From Paraburkholderia polaris (GTDB lineage Bacteria; Pseudomonadota; Gammaproteobacteria; Burkholderiales; Burkholderiaceae): a DNA stretch of 64,000 nucleotides. The stretch lies in contig NZ_JABBGJ010000019.1 in assembly GCF_012927345.1 (NCBI RefSeq), positions 62,001 to 126,000 on the forward strand, written 5' to 3'. How positions within the stretch are numbered: the first letter of the stretch is position 1; every line of letters starts with the position of its first letter. Of this stretch, positions 26,303 to 35,516 are shown one piece after another. The notes below the pieces were generated by a model that was given only the letters and a program-made list of their open reading frames with translations, did not search any database and had not been told where the DNA came from. Position numbers and translations under genes: made by a program.

Positions 26303-26503
26303 AAACGCTCTCCAGTCGGCCGAGGCACGGCGCCTCTTTCCAGTGAGAGCGATTATTCCCGCTCGACGCAAGCGATGATCGGCGGATAAGGGCGGAGAAA
26401 GGGGGGTATTTCGAGGGATGGAACAGCCGGCAAGCGGCGCGGTGCGGCTTGCTGGCCGGGCCGCTGCGGTTCACGTCCGCGTGATGGGGCGTGGGCTACG
26501 GGC

Positions 26504-26526
26504 GGCTAACTGGGGACCAGTTAGCC
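26504..26526. promoter_or_regulatory. Inverted repeat upstream of flhB
   Basis: GGCTAACTGG (26504-26513) and CCAGTTAGCC (26517-26526) pair perfectly around GGA. A further copy of the right arm, CCAGTTAGGC, occurs at 26548-26557. It lies about 200 bases before the flhB GTG in the 325-base gap 26303-26627, which holds no gene. It lacks a T run on either strand, so a protein-binding site or non-terminating hairpin is more likely than a stop. Confidence 0.5.
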
Positions 26527-26627
26527 AAGCGTGGTTTGCTACGGATGCCAGTTAGGCTACGGTCGACCGGACACCCACGCGTCTTCACGCAGGTGCCCGA
26601 CAGGTTCTTACGTTTTCGCCATACGGT

Positions 26628-27926
26628 TCAAAAGCCGACGTAAGGCGCCTGACCGGTGGTCAACGTCTGATCGAAGCCGTAATACACGTAACGGCCATAA
26701 AAGAACGGCAAACCGAGATCGAAGCTGCTGTTGCCGCTGATCTGTCCGGCCAGATCGTTGAACGCATAGTTGCTGCTGTTGCCGAATAGCGTGCTCGCGC
26801 TCAGGATGCCGATGCTGACGCTGGCTTTCGTGCTATTCACGCCGGCCAGGGTGATCGACCGGGTTTGCGCGGCCGACGGGCAATAGAACCCGGCGTAATT
26901 ACTGGGGCACAGCGCGAGCGAGTTGTCGGCGAAGAAGTACGCGTTCGAACCCGAATCGAAGAACGCCTGCACCGTCGTGCCGTTGTACACGCTGTTGTTC
27001 ATGTCGCCGTAGGCGTCAGTGGCGAAGGTCTGCGCGGCCGCCAGCGGATTGTTCGACTGCGTGCGGATCCCGAACACCAGCGTGCCGGTGGCCGACGGTG
27101 CACCGGTGTTCGACACCGGCTGCATCTGCACGATCACGCCGTTATTGTCGACCGGGAAATTGGCGACCGGATTAGCGACCTGCTGATTGAGCGGCACCGC
27201 GGTACGGGCGCACGAGGTGCCCCCCGGACAGGCAAAATAATTGCTGTAGGTGGCGGCAGTCGACGCGTTCGCGCAGGTTGCGCCGCAATCGGTGGGCGCC
27301 GTGCCGATGCCGAGAATGCCGTTGGCGCCGAGATCGGTGACCGTGTTTTCCGCCGAGCCGCTGCCGCAGCCTTTCGCCGGCACCGTACTCGCGGCTAAAT
27401 CGCCGATGATCTGCAACGGAATACCCCCGGTCGTCGTCTCCCCGCCGATCGCCACCGTCGCGGTGCGCACCGTGCCCCACGTGTAACCATCGGCGAAGGC
27501 CGCGCACTCGGCGATTTGCGCGCCGCTGGCCACGGTACTGACCGGCAACGCCTGCAGCAACGAAGTTTTCAGCACCGAGCTAACCACACGCAGCCCGAAC
27601 GACCCGGTATCGACCTGGATGTTGTTAATGGTCTGACAATTGGATGTAGAACCCGGCGCGCATACAGTCACGCTAACCGTCGGAATATTGATGACGCCGT
27701 TCACACCCTGTCCGACCGTGATCGGCACGGTGTTGGCCGCGGTCGCGGCGATCGGTTGCTGGGTCGGGCTGGCCGGCAGCGAGCCGCCGTTCAGCGTGGT
27801 CGACGAATTATTACTGGAACTGGAGCCGCCGCCACCGCCGCATGCGGCCACCACCGCCACCAACGCCACGGCCACGACGGCCTGCATCCAGCCCTTGAGC
27901 TTCATAGCACTTTGCATGGTTCGCAT
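26628..27926 (-). CDS. DUF3443-type lipoprotein with pepsin-like aspartic protease motifs
   Basis: 432 residues. A lipoprotein signal with AVVAAC (Cys29) and a Gly/Ser linker is followed by VDTGSFGLRV (about 105-114), ANGILGIG (about 201-208), GTLVFGI (about 281-287), FFDSGSNAYFF (about 322-332) and, near the end, LPFFYGRYVYYGFD. Two D-T/S-G-S motifs 218 residues apart, with the NGILGIG and GTLxFG segments, match the layout of pepsin-family (A1) aspartic proteases. The overall sequence resembles what I know as DUF3443. Envelope location is inferred from the lipobox. The next gene is a small secreted DUF2844-type protein, the usual partner. Confidence 0.8.
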   Translation of the reverse strand: MRTMQSAMKLKGWMQAVVAVALVAVVAACGGGGGSSSSNNSSTTLNGGSLPASPTQQPIAATAANTVPITVGQGVNGVINIPTVSVTVCAPGSTSNCQTINNIQVDTGSFGLRVVSSVLKTSLLQALPVSTVASGAQIAECAAFADGYTWGTVRTATVAIGGETTTGGIPLQIIGDLAASTVPAKGCGSGSAENTVTDLGANGILGIGTAPTDCGATCANASTAATYSNYFACPGGTSCARTAVPLNQQVANPVANFPVDNNGVIVQMQPVSNTGAPSATGTLVFGIRTQSNNPLAAAQTFATDAYGDMNNSVYNGTTVQAFFDSGSNAYFFADNSLALCPSNYAGFYCPSAAQTRSITLAGVNSTKASVSIGILSASTLFGNSSNYAFNDLAGQISGNSSFDLGLPFFYGRYVYYGFDQTLTTGQAPYVGF

Positions 27927-27941
27927 CGTTCGTCCCCGCCC

Positions 27942-28487
27942 TTACTGGATGTCGGAACCGCTGACGCCGGCGGGCAACGCCGGCGGCAGCCAGGCCTGAC
28001 CGTTGAACGCGCCCATGTGGCCGCCAGAGCGGACCACGAGGCTGCTCTGATCGACCGCAACGGGTCCACGAGCGCCTCCGCGCGCCGCGCGCACGGCTTT
28101 TACGCCGGCGACGTACTGCGGGAAATAGCTGCCGAGCAGATCGTTGAGATCCGGCATTTGCGGACCGCGCCACGCAATGCCGAAGACCGAGCCGTCCGCA
28201 GCGAGGTATTCGCGCACCACCGTGCCGTTGCCGAGCGTAGTTTCACGCACGGTGTAGGACGCGGTAGCTGAGCTGGAAGAGGCAGCGCTGGATGCGGAAC
28301 GCATCACGCTTTGAGCCGCCGTTGCCGAACTGGTGCCGGGCTGCACGGTGCGGGAAGAGACCGACGCATCCGTAGGGGGCGTCATCGGGGCGCCGCCAAG
28401 TGCCGCATGGGCGGACTGCAGGGCTGACAGCGAACAGGGTAATGCTAGCGCCATAACGAACCCGGCGCGACGTACAAGACTCCACAT
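27942..28487 (-). CDS. DUF2844-type secreted protein
   Basis: 181 residues from ATG 28487, chosen because GGAGGAG stands 7 bases before it; the ORF's upstream part is spurious. A signal peptide ends near SAHAALGG. The conserved part is SYTVRETTLGNGTVVREYLA with ADGSVFGIAWRGPQMPDLND, recognised as DUF2844, whose function is not established. It is 15 bases from the DUF3443 gene, so the two are co-transcribed and may act together in the envelope. Its link to motility is only by position. Confidence 0.8.
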   Translation of the reverse strand: MWSLVRRAGFVMALALPCSLSALQSAHAALGGAPMTPPTDASVSSRTVQPGTSSATAAQSVMRSASSAASSSSATASYTVRETTLGNGTVVREYLAADGSVFGIAWRGPQMPDLNDLLGSYFPQYVAGVKAVRAARGGARGPVAVDQSSLVVRSGGHMGAFNGQAWLPPALPAGVSGSDIQ

Positions 28488-28721
28488 GACAAGGCTCCTC
28501 CCGAGCTGCTGCGGCTCGGCTCGCACCTCGTGCGAACCGGCAGCATGTATGCAGATCATACGGCACCGCTGCGGTCGCACTCTGAAAGCATGCCTTACCG
28601 CGCTACCGACCGGTGACTATTTCTCACAGAAAGCCGTGCCGCTGCTTGAGCTCGTAGTATGCCTGTGGTTTGTGTCGGCAGACAGCAAGCGCACGCGGGA
28701 GCGTGGCCTGCCACCCATATC

Positions 28722-28746
28722 GATCCGGCGATCCGGCGATCCGGCC
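28722..28746. repeat. Three CGATCCGG direct repeats, 9-base period, after cheZ
   Basis: CGATCCGG occurs three times in a row with a 9-base period in the 285-base gap between cheZ and the DUF2844 gene. A short GCCCGC/GGGC-type hairpin follows. No gene or clear terminator is seen in 28488-28772. Confidence 0.5.
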
Positions 28747-28772
28747 CCGCGCCCTTGCGGGCGGGCGGCTGG

Positions 28773-29483
28773 TCAGAAGCCGAGACTCGCCAGCAGATCG
28801 TCGACCTGCGACTGGTCCTGCATCACGTCCGTCTTGCCTTCCGGATTGATCTGCGGACCATTCAGCAGATGTTCGGGGCTGCCGGTGGACGACGGCTCGG
28901 CCGCCAGTGCCGCCGCATTCGCCGCGAACTGCTCGCGCCGCTCGAGCGCGATGTTCTCGACCAGCACGCCGAGCAACTGCTGCTCGATCAGGTACACGAC
29001 ATCCGTGATCTTCTTGATCACCTGGCCGGTCAGATCCTGGAAGTCCTGCGCCAGCATGATCTCCATCAGCTGCGCGTTGGTCGCGCTCGTTGCTTCCGGC
29101 ACGCCGCGCAGAAAGGTCCGCGTGTCGTTCATCAACGCCCGCACTTCTTCGCGCTCGATCGGCGCTGCGTACCATTGCTCCCAGCGCGCGTCGAGTTCAC
29201 CCGCGTCCTGCTGCAATTGCGTCTGGATCGGCTTGGCGACGTCGATCGCGGACAGCACGCGCTCGGCGGCCTGCTCGGTCATGTCCGCGATGTACTTCAG
29301 ACGGTCGCGAGCATCGGGCACGGCTTCCGCCGCACGCTCGACATGCTTGTCGAGCCCGAGCTCACGCATCGAGTCGCGCAGCGTGCGCGTCAGTTGTCCG
29401 ATACGGGCGAGGATGCGGTCGGACGCGAAGTCACCGCTCTCGCTCACCGCTTCGGCGCCTTGCGCGTTGGTCGGCAAATTCAC
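28773..29483 (-). CDS. cheZ: CheZ, CheY-P phosphatase
   Basis: 236 residues from GTG 29483 (GGGAG before it); the longer reading is in cheY's 3' end and false. The helical core contains IMLAQDFQDLTGQVIKKITD, whose QDLTGQ segment carries the catalytic Gln of CheZ. The C-terminal MQDQSQVDDLLASLGF is the CheY-binding helix. CheZ dephosphorylates CheY-P to end the tumble signal. It is 1 base after cheY and is the last gene of the chemotaxis operon. Confidence 0.96.
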   Translation of the reverse strand: MNLPTNAQGAEAVSESGDFASDRILARIGQLTRTLRDSMRELGLDKHVERAAEAVPDARDRLKYIADMTEQAAERVLSAIDVAKPIQTQLQQDAGELDARWEQWYAAPIEREEVRALMNDTRTFLRGVPEATSATNAQLMEIMLAQDFQDLTGQVIKKITDVVYLIEQQLLGVLVENIALERREQFAANAAALAAEPSSTGSPEHLLNGPQINPEGKTDVMQDQSQVDDLLASLGF

Positions 29484-29484
29484 A

Positions 29485-29880
29485 TCAGCTCCCGGCTTTC
29501 GCCATCTTCTCGAGAATCTTGTTGAGCTTCTCGTCGAGCGTCGCGGCCGTGAACGGCTTGACGACATAACCGCTCGCGCCGGCTTGTGCCGCCGCGATGA
29601 TGTTTTCCTTCTTCGACTCGGCCGTCACCATCAGCACCGGCAGATGCGTCAGGTTGGCGTCGGCGCGGATTTCCTTGAGCATGGCCAGACCGTCGAGGTT
29701 CGGCATGTTCCAGTCGGAGATCACGAAGTCATACGTACCGCCGCGCAAGCGCGCGAGGCCGGCCTGACCGTCTTCCGCTTCGTCGACGTTCGAGTAGCCG
29801 AGCTCTTTGAGCAGGTTGCGAACGATCCGACGCATCGTCGGAAAGTCGTCAACCACCAGAATCTTCATTCCCTTATCCAT
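29485..29880 (-). CDS. cheY: CheY, chemotaxis response regulator acting on the motor
   Basis: 131 residues from ATG 29880 (AAGGG before it). Acidic pocket DD (about 11-12), phosphorylation site Asp56 in ISDWNMPNLDG, Thr in VTAE and Lys in GYVVKPF are all present. The close match to enteric CheY (MRRIVRNLLKELGYSNVDEA, EDGQAGLARLRGG) and its place next to cheZ make it the motor-binding CheY. A second, more divergent receiver lies at 37940-38317. Confidence 0.98.
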   Translation of the reverse strand: MDKGMKILVVDDFPTMRRIVRNLLKELGYSNVDEAEDGQAGLARLRGGTYDFVISDWNMPNLDGLAMLKEIRADANLTHLPVLMVTAESKKENIIAAAQAGASGYVVKPFTAATLDEKLNKILEKMAKAGS

Positions 29881-29944
29881 TTCATTCCCTTTGCTTGATC
29901 CATGATGCGGCGCATGACCGCCAGTTAAATTCACCCGGCGCGCA

Positions 29945-31042
29945 TCATACCCGCTGTACGCGGTCCCCCATTGACGACAGACGCGCCATCACGCGACGGC
30001 TCATCTCCGGCAGCGACACAATTTCGTCCGCGGCGCCGAGCGCAATGGCTTCGCGCGGCATGCCGAACACGATACAGCTCGCTTCGTCCTGCGCGAGGGT
30101 GTACGCCCCCGCTTTTTTCATCTCCAGCAGTCCGGCGGCCCCGTCGCGCCCCATTCCGGTCAGAATCACACCGACCGCATTCTTGCCCGCGTGCTGCGCG
30201 GCCGAACGGAACAGCACGTCGACCGACGGCCGATGCCGGTTGACCGGCGGCTCGTCCGACAGATGGGCAATATAGTTCGCGCCGCTGCGGGCCAGCAACA
30301 GGTGAGCGTGGCCAGGCGCGATATACGCATGCCCCGGCAGCACGCGTTCGCCGTGCTCTGCCTCTTTAACGGTAATCCGGCACAAACCATTAAGGCGTTG
30401 CGCAAAAGATTTTGTGAAACCCGGCGGCATATGCTGCGCGATCAGCACGGCGGGCGCATCTGGCGGCAGCGGCACCAGCACTTCGCGGATCGCTTCGGTG
30501 CCGCCCGTCGATGCGCCGACGATGATCAGCTTCTCGGTACTGAGTAGCGGATTGTTGAAGAGCGGCGCGGCGGCGGCAGGCGCATGCGCGGCATGCGTGG
30601 CCGCGTGCTGCACCGGCGCGGCCTGGCGCACCCGTGCGCGAGCCGCAGCGCGAATCTTGTCGGCGAGCTTTTCCGAGTAGTCGAGCATGCCGTCGCGAAT
30701 GCCGACCTTCGGCTTGGTGACGAAGTCGACCGCACCCAGCTCCAGCGCGCGCAGCGTGATTTCATTGCCGCGCTCGGTCAGCGACGACACCATCACAACC
30801 GGCATCGGCCGCAGACGCATCAGCTTCTCGAGGAAGTCGAGACCGTCCATGCGCGGCATTTCGACGTCGAGCGTCAGCACGTCCGGATTGTGCTGCTTGA
30901 TGAGATCGCGCGCGACCAGCGGGTCGGGTGCAGTCGCCACGACGATCATGTCCGGCTGGCCGTTGATGATTTCCGTCATCAGGCTGCGGATCAGCGCCGA
31001 ATCGTCGACGCACAGTACTTTGATCTTTTGCACAGCGCTCAC
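29945..31042 (-). CDS. cheB: CheB, receptor methylesterase
   Basis: 365 residues from GTG 31042 with GAGGAGG before it. N-terminal receiver domain with phosphorylation site Asp59 in LTLDVEMPRMDGLDF. After an Ala/His-rich linker, the methylesterase domain shows the catalytic triad motifs IVGASTGGTEAIREVL (Ser), LIAQHMPPGFTKSF (His) and LTGMGRDGAAGLLEM (Asp). CheB removes methyl groups from, and deamidates, receptors when phosphorylated by CheA. Its start overlaps the cheD stop by 4 bases. Confidence 0.98.
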   Translation of the reverse strand: MSAVQKIKVLCVDDSALIRSLMTEIINGQPDMIVVATAPDPLVARDLIKQHNPDVLTLDVEMPRMDGLDFLEKLMRLRPMPVVMVSSLTERGNEITLRALELGAVDFVTKPKVGIRDGMLDYSEKLADKIRAAARARVRQAAPVQHAATHAAHAPAAAAPLFNNPLLSTEKLIIVGASTGGTEAIREVLVPLPPDAPAVLIAQHMPPGFTKSFAQRLNGLCRITVKEAEHGERVLPGHAYIAPGHAHLLLARSGANYIAHLSDEPPVNRHRPSVDVLFRSAAQHAGKNAVGVILTGMGRDGAAGLLEMKKAGAYTLAQDEASCIVFGMPREAIALGAADEIVSLPEMSRRVMARLSSMGDRVQRV

Positions 31043-31809
31043 GCCTCCTCTGTAGTTCTGGCGTTGTTTGAATTAATCGGGCGCGGGCTTGCGCCGAACA
31101 GTTCGATGCGCGGCTTCGATGTGCCCGCGCCCGCACTGCCGCCTGCCGCACCGAACAGTTCGACCTTCGGCCGCGTGGCAGCCGGCGTCGAGAACAATTC
31201 GACCCGTTTGCGCGCCGCCGCGAGCCGCTCGGCACGCGCTTCAGCACTTTGCCGCACCAGCGCCTGTTCGCGCTCAGCCACGCCCGCTTCCTGCTGCAGA
31301 CGCAACTTCTTCACCATCACCTGGCCGGTGCGCGGCATGAAGGCGACCTTGCGTGGATGATTTCCCTGCAAATCCTCGGCGACGATGCGGATCTTTTCGA
31401 GCGCCAGATAGCGGCGCACAAATTCCGAATTGCGATCGCCGATGTTCATCGTCGTCATGCCGGCCAGCACCGCGCCGCCGCCGAACACCTTGGCTTCGAA
31501 GCGCTCGCGCCGGCCGCCGGCCTTGATCAATTCGTTGATCAGCACTTCCATCGCATACGCGCCATAGCGCATCGAATCCGACGCGGGCTGACCGGCGTCC
31601 GCGCCGTCGTCGGGCAGCATGAAATGATTCATGCCACCGATGCCGGCCGTGCGATCCTGGATGCAGGCCGCAACACACGAACCGAGCACGGTGACGAGCA
31701 CCATGTCTTCCTGGGTCGTGTAAAACTCGTTCGGCAACAGCTTCACGCCGGGGCGCTGGAAGTGGTTGTCGAAATACAGGTTGGTGGCGATCGGCAGGCT
31801 GCTGCTCAT
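31039..31809 (-). CDS. cheD: CheD, receptor glutamine deamidase
   Basis: 256 residues. The catalytic core has TVLGSCVAACIQDRTAGIGG with the nucleophile Cys, and GMNHFMLP with the His; KVFGGGAVLAGMTTMNIGDR follows. CheD deamidates receptor glutamines. The C-terminal about 80 residues repeat PKVELFGA/KPRIELFGA-like segments (RVELFS, KVELFG, RIELFG), a feature not in shorter CheD proteins, perhaps mediating partner binding. It overlaps cheR and cheB by 4 bases on each side. Confidence 0.96.
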   Translation of the reverse strand: MSSSLPIATNLYFDNHFQRPGVKLLPNEFYTTQEDMVLVTVLGSCVAACIQDRTAGIGGMNHFMLPDDGADAGQPASDSMRYGAYAMEVLINELIKAGGRRERFEAKVFGGGAVLAGMTTMNIGDRNSEFVRRYLALEKIRIVAEDLQGNHPRKVAFMPRTGQVMVKKLRLQQEAGVAEREQALVRQSAEARAERLAAARKRVELFSTPAATRPKVELFGAAGGSAGAGTSKPRIELFGASPRPINSNNARTTEEA

Positions 31810-32774
31810 ACGGTCACCCCGCTGGTCGTAGCGTTGCCGGCATGGCTCGTGGCGCGTGCCGGCGTGCGTGCGGCGGCGCCTGCGTCACGCGTCAGCTCAT
31901 AGACGGTCTGGCCGCGCAGCTTGAACGCCTGCGTCACATAGGTGAAGTTTTCCGAGTGGCCGGCAAACAGCAAGCCACCCGATTTCATCAGCGGCTCGAA
32001 GCGCGCGAGTACCTGCGCCTGCGTCGGCTTGTCGAAGTAGATCATCACGTTGCGGCAGAAGATCGCGTCGAACTGCGAGCGCAACTGGTAATCGCGATCG
32101 GTCAGATTCAGTTGTTCGAAGCGCACCATCGCGCGCACTTCCGGGCGCACCTTGACCATGCCGGCGTGCGCGCCAGTGCCTTTCAGGAAGAAGCGCTTGA
32201 GCCGCTCGGGCGACAAATGCTTCACCTGGTCGAACTGATACATCCCGGCTTCGGCTTTCGCCAGCACTTGCGTGTCGATGTCGGTGGCGAGCACGGTGGC
32301 CTGACGCGCGCCGCTATCGCCGAGCGCTTCGATCAGCGTCATCGCGATCGAATACGGCTCCTCACCGGTCGAGGCCGCCGAGCACCACACCGAAACCGGC
32401 TGCGCGCGGCGCGGTACGAACTCGGCGAGGATCGGAAAATGATGGGCTTCGCGGAAGAACGCGGTCAGGTTGGTGGTCAGCGCATTGGTGAACGCTTCCC
32501 ACTCGGCCGGATCGTTTTCCGCTTCGAGCAGATCGAGGTACTGTTTGAAGGTCTCGAGGCCACGGGCACGCAGCCGGCGCGCCAGCCGGCTGTACGCCAT
32601 GTCGCGCTTGTGATCCGACAGCGAAATGCCCGCGCTGCGATGAATCAGGTCGCGAATGCGAGCGAAATCCGCCGACGTGAATTCGAAATCCCGTCCTTGC
32701 TCGCCGGATCTAACCGGTTCCGCCCGCTCGGGACCTGCCGGTTGCGGACGTTGCTGTGCGCGCGTTGCCATCAT
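31806..32774 (-). CDS. cheR: CheR, receptor methyltransferase
   Basis: 322 residues from ATG 32774 (AGGA before it; a second ATG follows at once). N-terminal helical domain (FARIRDLIHRSAGISLSDHK), then the SAM-binding core with VWCSAASTGEEPYSIAMTLI and FDAIFCRNVMIYFDKPTQ. CheR methylates receptor glutamates and can dock on the receptor's C-terminal pentapeptide, which is present here (DWETF in the next gene upstream). Part of the cheR-cheD-cheB overlap set. Confidence 0.97.
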   Translation of the reverse strand: MMATRAQQRPQPAGPERAEPVRSGEQGRDFEFTSADFARIRDLIHRSAGISLSDHKRDMAYSRLARRLRARGLETFKQYLDLLEAENDPAEWEAFTNALTTNLTAFFREAHHFPILAEFVPRRAQPVSVWCSAASTGEEPYSIAMTLIEALGDSGARQATVLATDIDTQVLAKAEAGMYQFDQVKHLSPERLKRFFLKGTGAHAGMVKVRPEVRAMVRFEQLNLTDRDYQLRSQFDAIFCRNVMIYFDKPTQAQVLARFEPLMKSGGLLFAGHSENFTYVTQAFKLRGQTVYELTRDAGAAARTPARATSHAGNATTSGVTV

Positions 32775-32978
32775 GAGAGTTCCTGCCTGCAATACGAGCC
32801 ATTCCGCTTTCCGCCGCAGGAGTGTCCGTTGGCGGAAGGAATTGTGTTCGCGGGGTCGCGCCCGCCCGCGAGTTTTGCCAACACGCAGTCGGCCCGCGAC
32901 ACGCTTTGTAAGCGTGCTTCGATGATTCGCCCCTCATGGAGCGAGATGCCGAATGACCGCATGTCTTTGTGCCACTTC

Positions 32979-34856
32979 CTAGAACGTTTCCCAGTCCGCG
33001 TCCGATCCTGCCGTCTTGGCGCCTACTGGGGCCGGACGTGCTGCGGATTCGGATGCGGCGCGAGCCGTCTTCGGTTTGAGAGCCGGTTCGACACGTATGG
33101 TGTCGGCCCCCTGGGTGGCCGAAGCCGATGCTGCATGTGTTGCCGTGCTGGCCGCCTTGCCTGCTGCCGGGTGCGCTGCGGTGTGCGCGGGTGCTTGCGG
33201 CGCTGCCTTTGCCGACTTCACTTGCTGGCTGCCGCTCTTGCTGCCGTTCCAGCGTGCCGCAGCTTGCGGACGGGCCGCCGTCACACTGCTGCGCGCCTCA
33301 CCGCCGGCCACCTTCCAGCCGTTCACCACCGCTTGCAATTGACGCGTCTGCTCTTCGAGCGACGCCGCTGCAGCCGCCGCCTGTTCGACCAGCGCGGCGT
33401 TCTGCTGCGTCACCTCGTCCATCTGCACGACCGCGCGATTCACCTGTTCGATGCCGCCCGACTGCTCTTCGGAAGCCGCGCTGATTTCGCCCATGATGTC
33501 GGTCACACGGCGCACCGCCTGCACGATCTCGTCCATCGTGGTGCCCGCCCGGCCCACCAGCGCCGAACCGCTTTGCACCTTGTCGACCGAGTCGCCGATC
33601 AGTTCCTTGATTTCCTTCGCGGCGCTGGCGCTGCGCTGCGCGAGGCTGCGCACTTCGCCTGCGACCACCGCGAAACCGCGGCCCTGTTCGCCTGCCCGCG
33701 CGGCTTCGACCGCCGCGTTCAGCGCGAGAATATTGGTCTGGAATGCAATGCCTTCGATCACGCCGATGATGTCAACGACCTTGTTCGAACTGGTCGCGAT
33801 GCCCTGCATCGTCGTGACGACCTGGCTCACCACATCGCCACCGCGCGTCGCGATATCGGACGCATTGACAGCCAACTGGCTCGCCTGGCGCGCGTTCTCG
33901 GCGTTCTGGCGCACAGTGCCGGTCAGTTGCTCCATGCTCGAAGCCGTTTCCTGCAGCGACGCGGCCTGCTGCTCGGTGCGTTGCGACAGATCGGTGTTGC
34001 CCATCGCGATTTCGCGCGCGCCGGTGTCGATCGATTCAGTGCTGCTGTGAACCGCCTTTACCATCGTCGACATACTGTCCTGCATCCGCTTGATGCCGGC
34101 GAAGAGGCGGCCGATTTCATTACGGCTGAATACTTCGATGGTCTCGGACAGATCACCCGAGGCGATCCGTTCGAAACACGCGGTCGCATCGTTCAGCGGC
34201 TGCACGATCAGGCCACGCAGCGCGAAGCGGATGCCCACCACCATTAGCAGCGCAATTGCGGTGACGCCAATGATCAGCGTCGTCATCAGCGAGATGTCCG
34301 ATTGCGCGCTTGCCTGCTGGTCCACGGCACTTTGCTGCAATGCCTTGATCACTGCCGACGCTGCGCCGTCGTAGGCGATGAACATCGGGCTGATCTTCGT
34401 ATCGGCGATCGCGTGATAAGCGGCCATGTCGTTCGCGTTCAGCGCTGCGAACACCGGATCGACGCCGTCGCGCATCACGCTCGTGCGCTTGGCGAGGACA
34501 TCGTCGAGGAGCGCCTGATCGATGCCTTTCTTCGGCGCATCGAGATAGATCTGCCAGCTCTGATTGCCTTTGCTCAGCAGTTCCTGCGCACGGTCGATCG
34601 CTTTCTTCGCTTCGTCCGCGTTACCCGCGGCCGACAGCGTGTTGAAGCGGTCCACCGCGAGACGTGAACGCAACAGGTAAGACGACGCATCGTCGAGCGC
34701 GTGAATGGCGACCAGATCGCCGCGCGCGATACGGTCGAGCGACTGGCTCGCGCCGTTCAGCGCAGTTAGACCAAGCGCGCCGACCACGACGGTCAGCGCA
34801 ACCAGAATGATCCCCACCATCGTCAGCGATGTGCGAATCGACCACCTGCTCAGCAT
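32979..34856 (-). CDS. tar: Tar-like methyl-accepting chemotaxis receptor
   Basis: 625 residues. TM1 at about 12-34, a four-helix-type periplasmic domain, TM2 at about 190-212, then a HAMP region (LRGLIVQPLNDATACFERIA). The signalling tip is FQTNILALNAAVEAARAGEQ with GRGFAVVAGEVRSLAQRS. An Ala/Lys-rich linker ends in DWETF, matching the NWETF tether for CheR/CheB on high-abundance E. coli receptors. The ligand cannot be told from sequence by eye. It lies between cheW and cheR in the main chemotaxis operon. Confidence 0.95.
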   Translation of the reverse strand: MLSRWSIRTSLTMVGIILVALTVVVGALGLTALNGASQSLDRIARGDLVAIHALDDASSYLLRSRLAVDRFNTLSAAGNADEAKKAIDRAQELLSKGNQSWQIYLDAPKKGIDQALLDDVLAKRTSVMRDGVDPVFAALNANDMAAYHAIADTKISPMFIAYDGAASAVIKALQQSAVDQQASAQSDISLMTTLIIGVTAIALLMVVGIRFALRGLIVQPLNDATACFERIASGDLSETIEVFSRNEIGRLFAGIKRMQDSMSTMVKAVHSSTESIDTGAREIAMGNTDLSQRTEQQAASLQETASSMEQLTGTVRQNAENARQASQLAVNASDIATRGGDVVSQVVTTMQGIATSSNKVVDIIGVIEGIAFQTNILALNAAVEAARAGEQGRGFAVVAGEVRSLAQRSASAAKEIKELIGDSVDKVQSGSALVGRAGTTMDEIVQAVRRVTDIMGEISAASEEQSGGIEQVNRAVVQMDEVTQQNAALVEQAAAAAASLEEQTRQLQAVVNGWKVAGGEARSSVTAARPQAAARWNGSKSGSQQVKSAKAAPQAPAHTAAHPAAGKAASTATHAASASATQGADTIRVEPALKPKTARAASESAARPAPVGAKTAGSDADWETF

Positions 34857-34904
34857 CTCGTGCTCCCTGTTCGATCTATCTTTCGTACCGACGCGTACTG
34901 ACGT

Positions 34905-35435
34905 TCAGGCGCCGAGCGTTTCGATCAGCGCCATTTCGCGGCTGGTCATCAGCTTCTCGATGTCCATCAGGATCAGCATGCGGCCGTCGACGGTGCCCAG
35001 CCCCGTCAGGTACTCGGTCGTCAGCGTCGCGCCAAATTCCGGCGCCGGCATGATCTGGTCGGTGGCGAGCGTCAGCACGTCCGACACACCGTCCACCACC
35101 ATCCCGACCACGCGGTGCGCGACGTTCAGGATGATCACGACGGTCTGGTGGTCGTACTCGACGCGGCCCAGATGAAACTTGATGCGCATGTCCACGATCG
35201 GCACGATGATGCCGCGCAGATTGATCACGCCTTTGATGAACTCAGGGGCATTGGCGATACGCGTCACGTTGTCGTAGCCGCGGATTTCCTGCACCTTGAG
35301 AATGTCGATGCCGTACTCTTCGGCGCCGAGCGTGAAGACGAGGAACTCCTGACCGCCGGCGTCTGCCTGCTGCGCGTCGCGGCGACCATTCGTCGCGTTC
35401 GCGACGCTCGAATTGATGGATTGGACTTCTGCCAC
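34905..35435 (-). CDS. cheW: CheW, receptor-kinase coupling protein
   Basis: 176 residues from GTG 35435, chosen over TTG 35447 because GGGGG stands 5 bases before it. The CheW fold is clear: FLVFTLGAEEYGIDILKVQE, then NLRGIIVPIVDMRIKFHLGR and VVDGVSDVLTLATDQIMPAP. CheW bridges receptors and CheA. It lies between cheA and the receptor gene, as in many beta-proteobacteria. Confidence 0.97.
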   Translation of the reverse strand: MAEVQSINSSVANATNGRRDAQQADAGGQEFLVFTLGAEEYGIDILKVQEIRGYDNVTRIANAPEFIKGVINLRGIIVPIVDMRIKFHLGRVEYDHQTVVIILNVAHRVVGMVVDGVSDVLTLATDQIMPAPEFGATLTTEYLTGLGTVDGRMLILMDIEKLMTSREMALIETLGA

Positions 35436-35516
35436 GTTAGCCCCCAAACGGTTGGGATGAAATTGATTGAGTGAGTGTTGCGAAAACTGCGTGCGTTACG
35501 GAGGCCGTTACGAACG

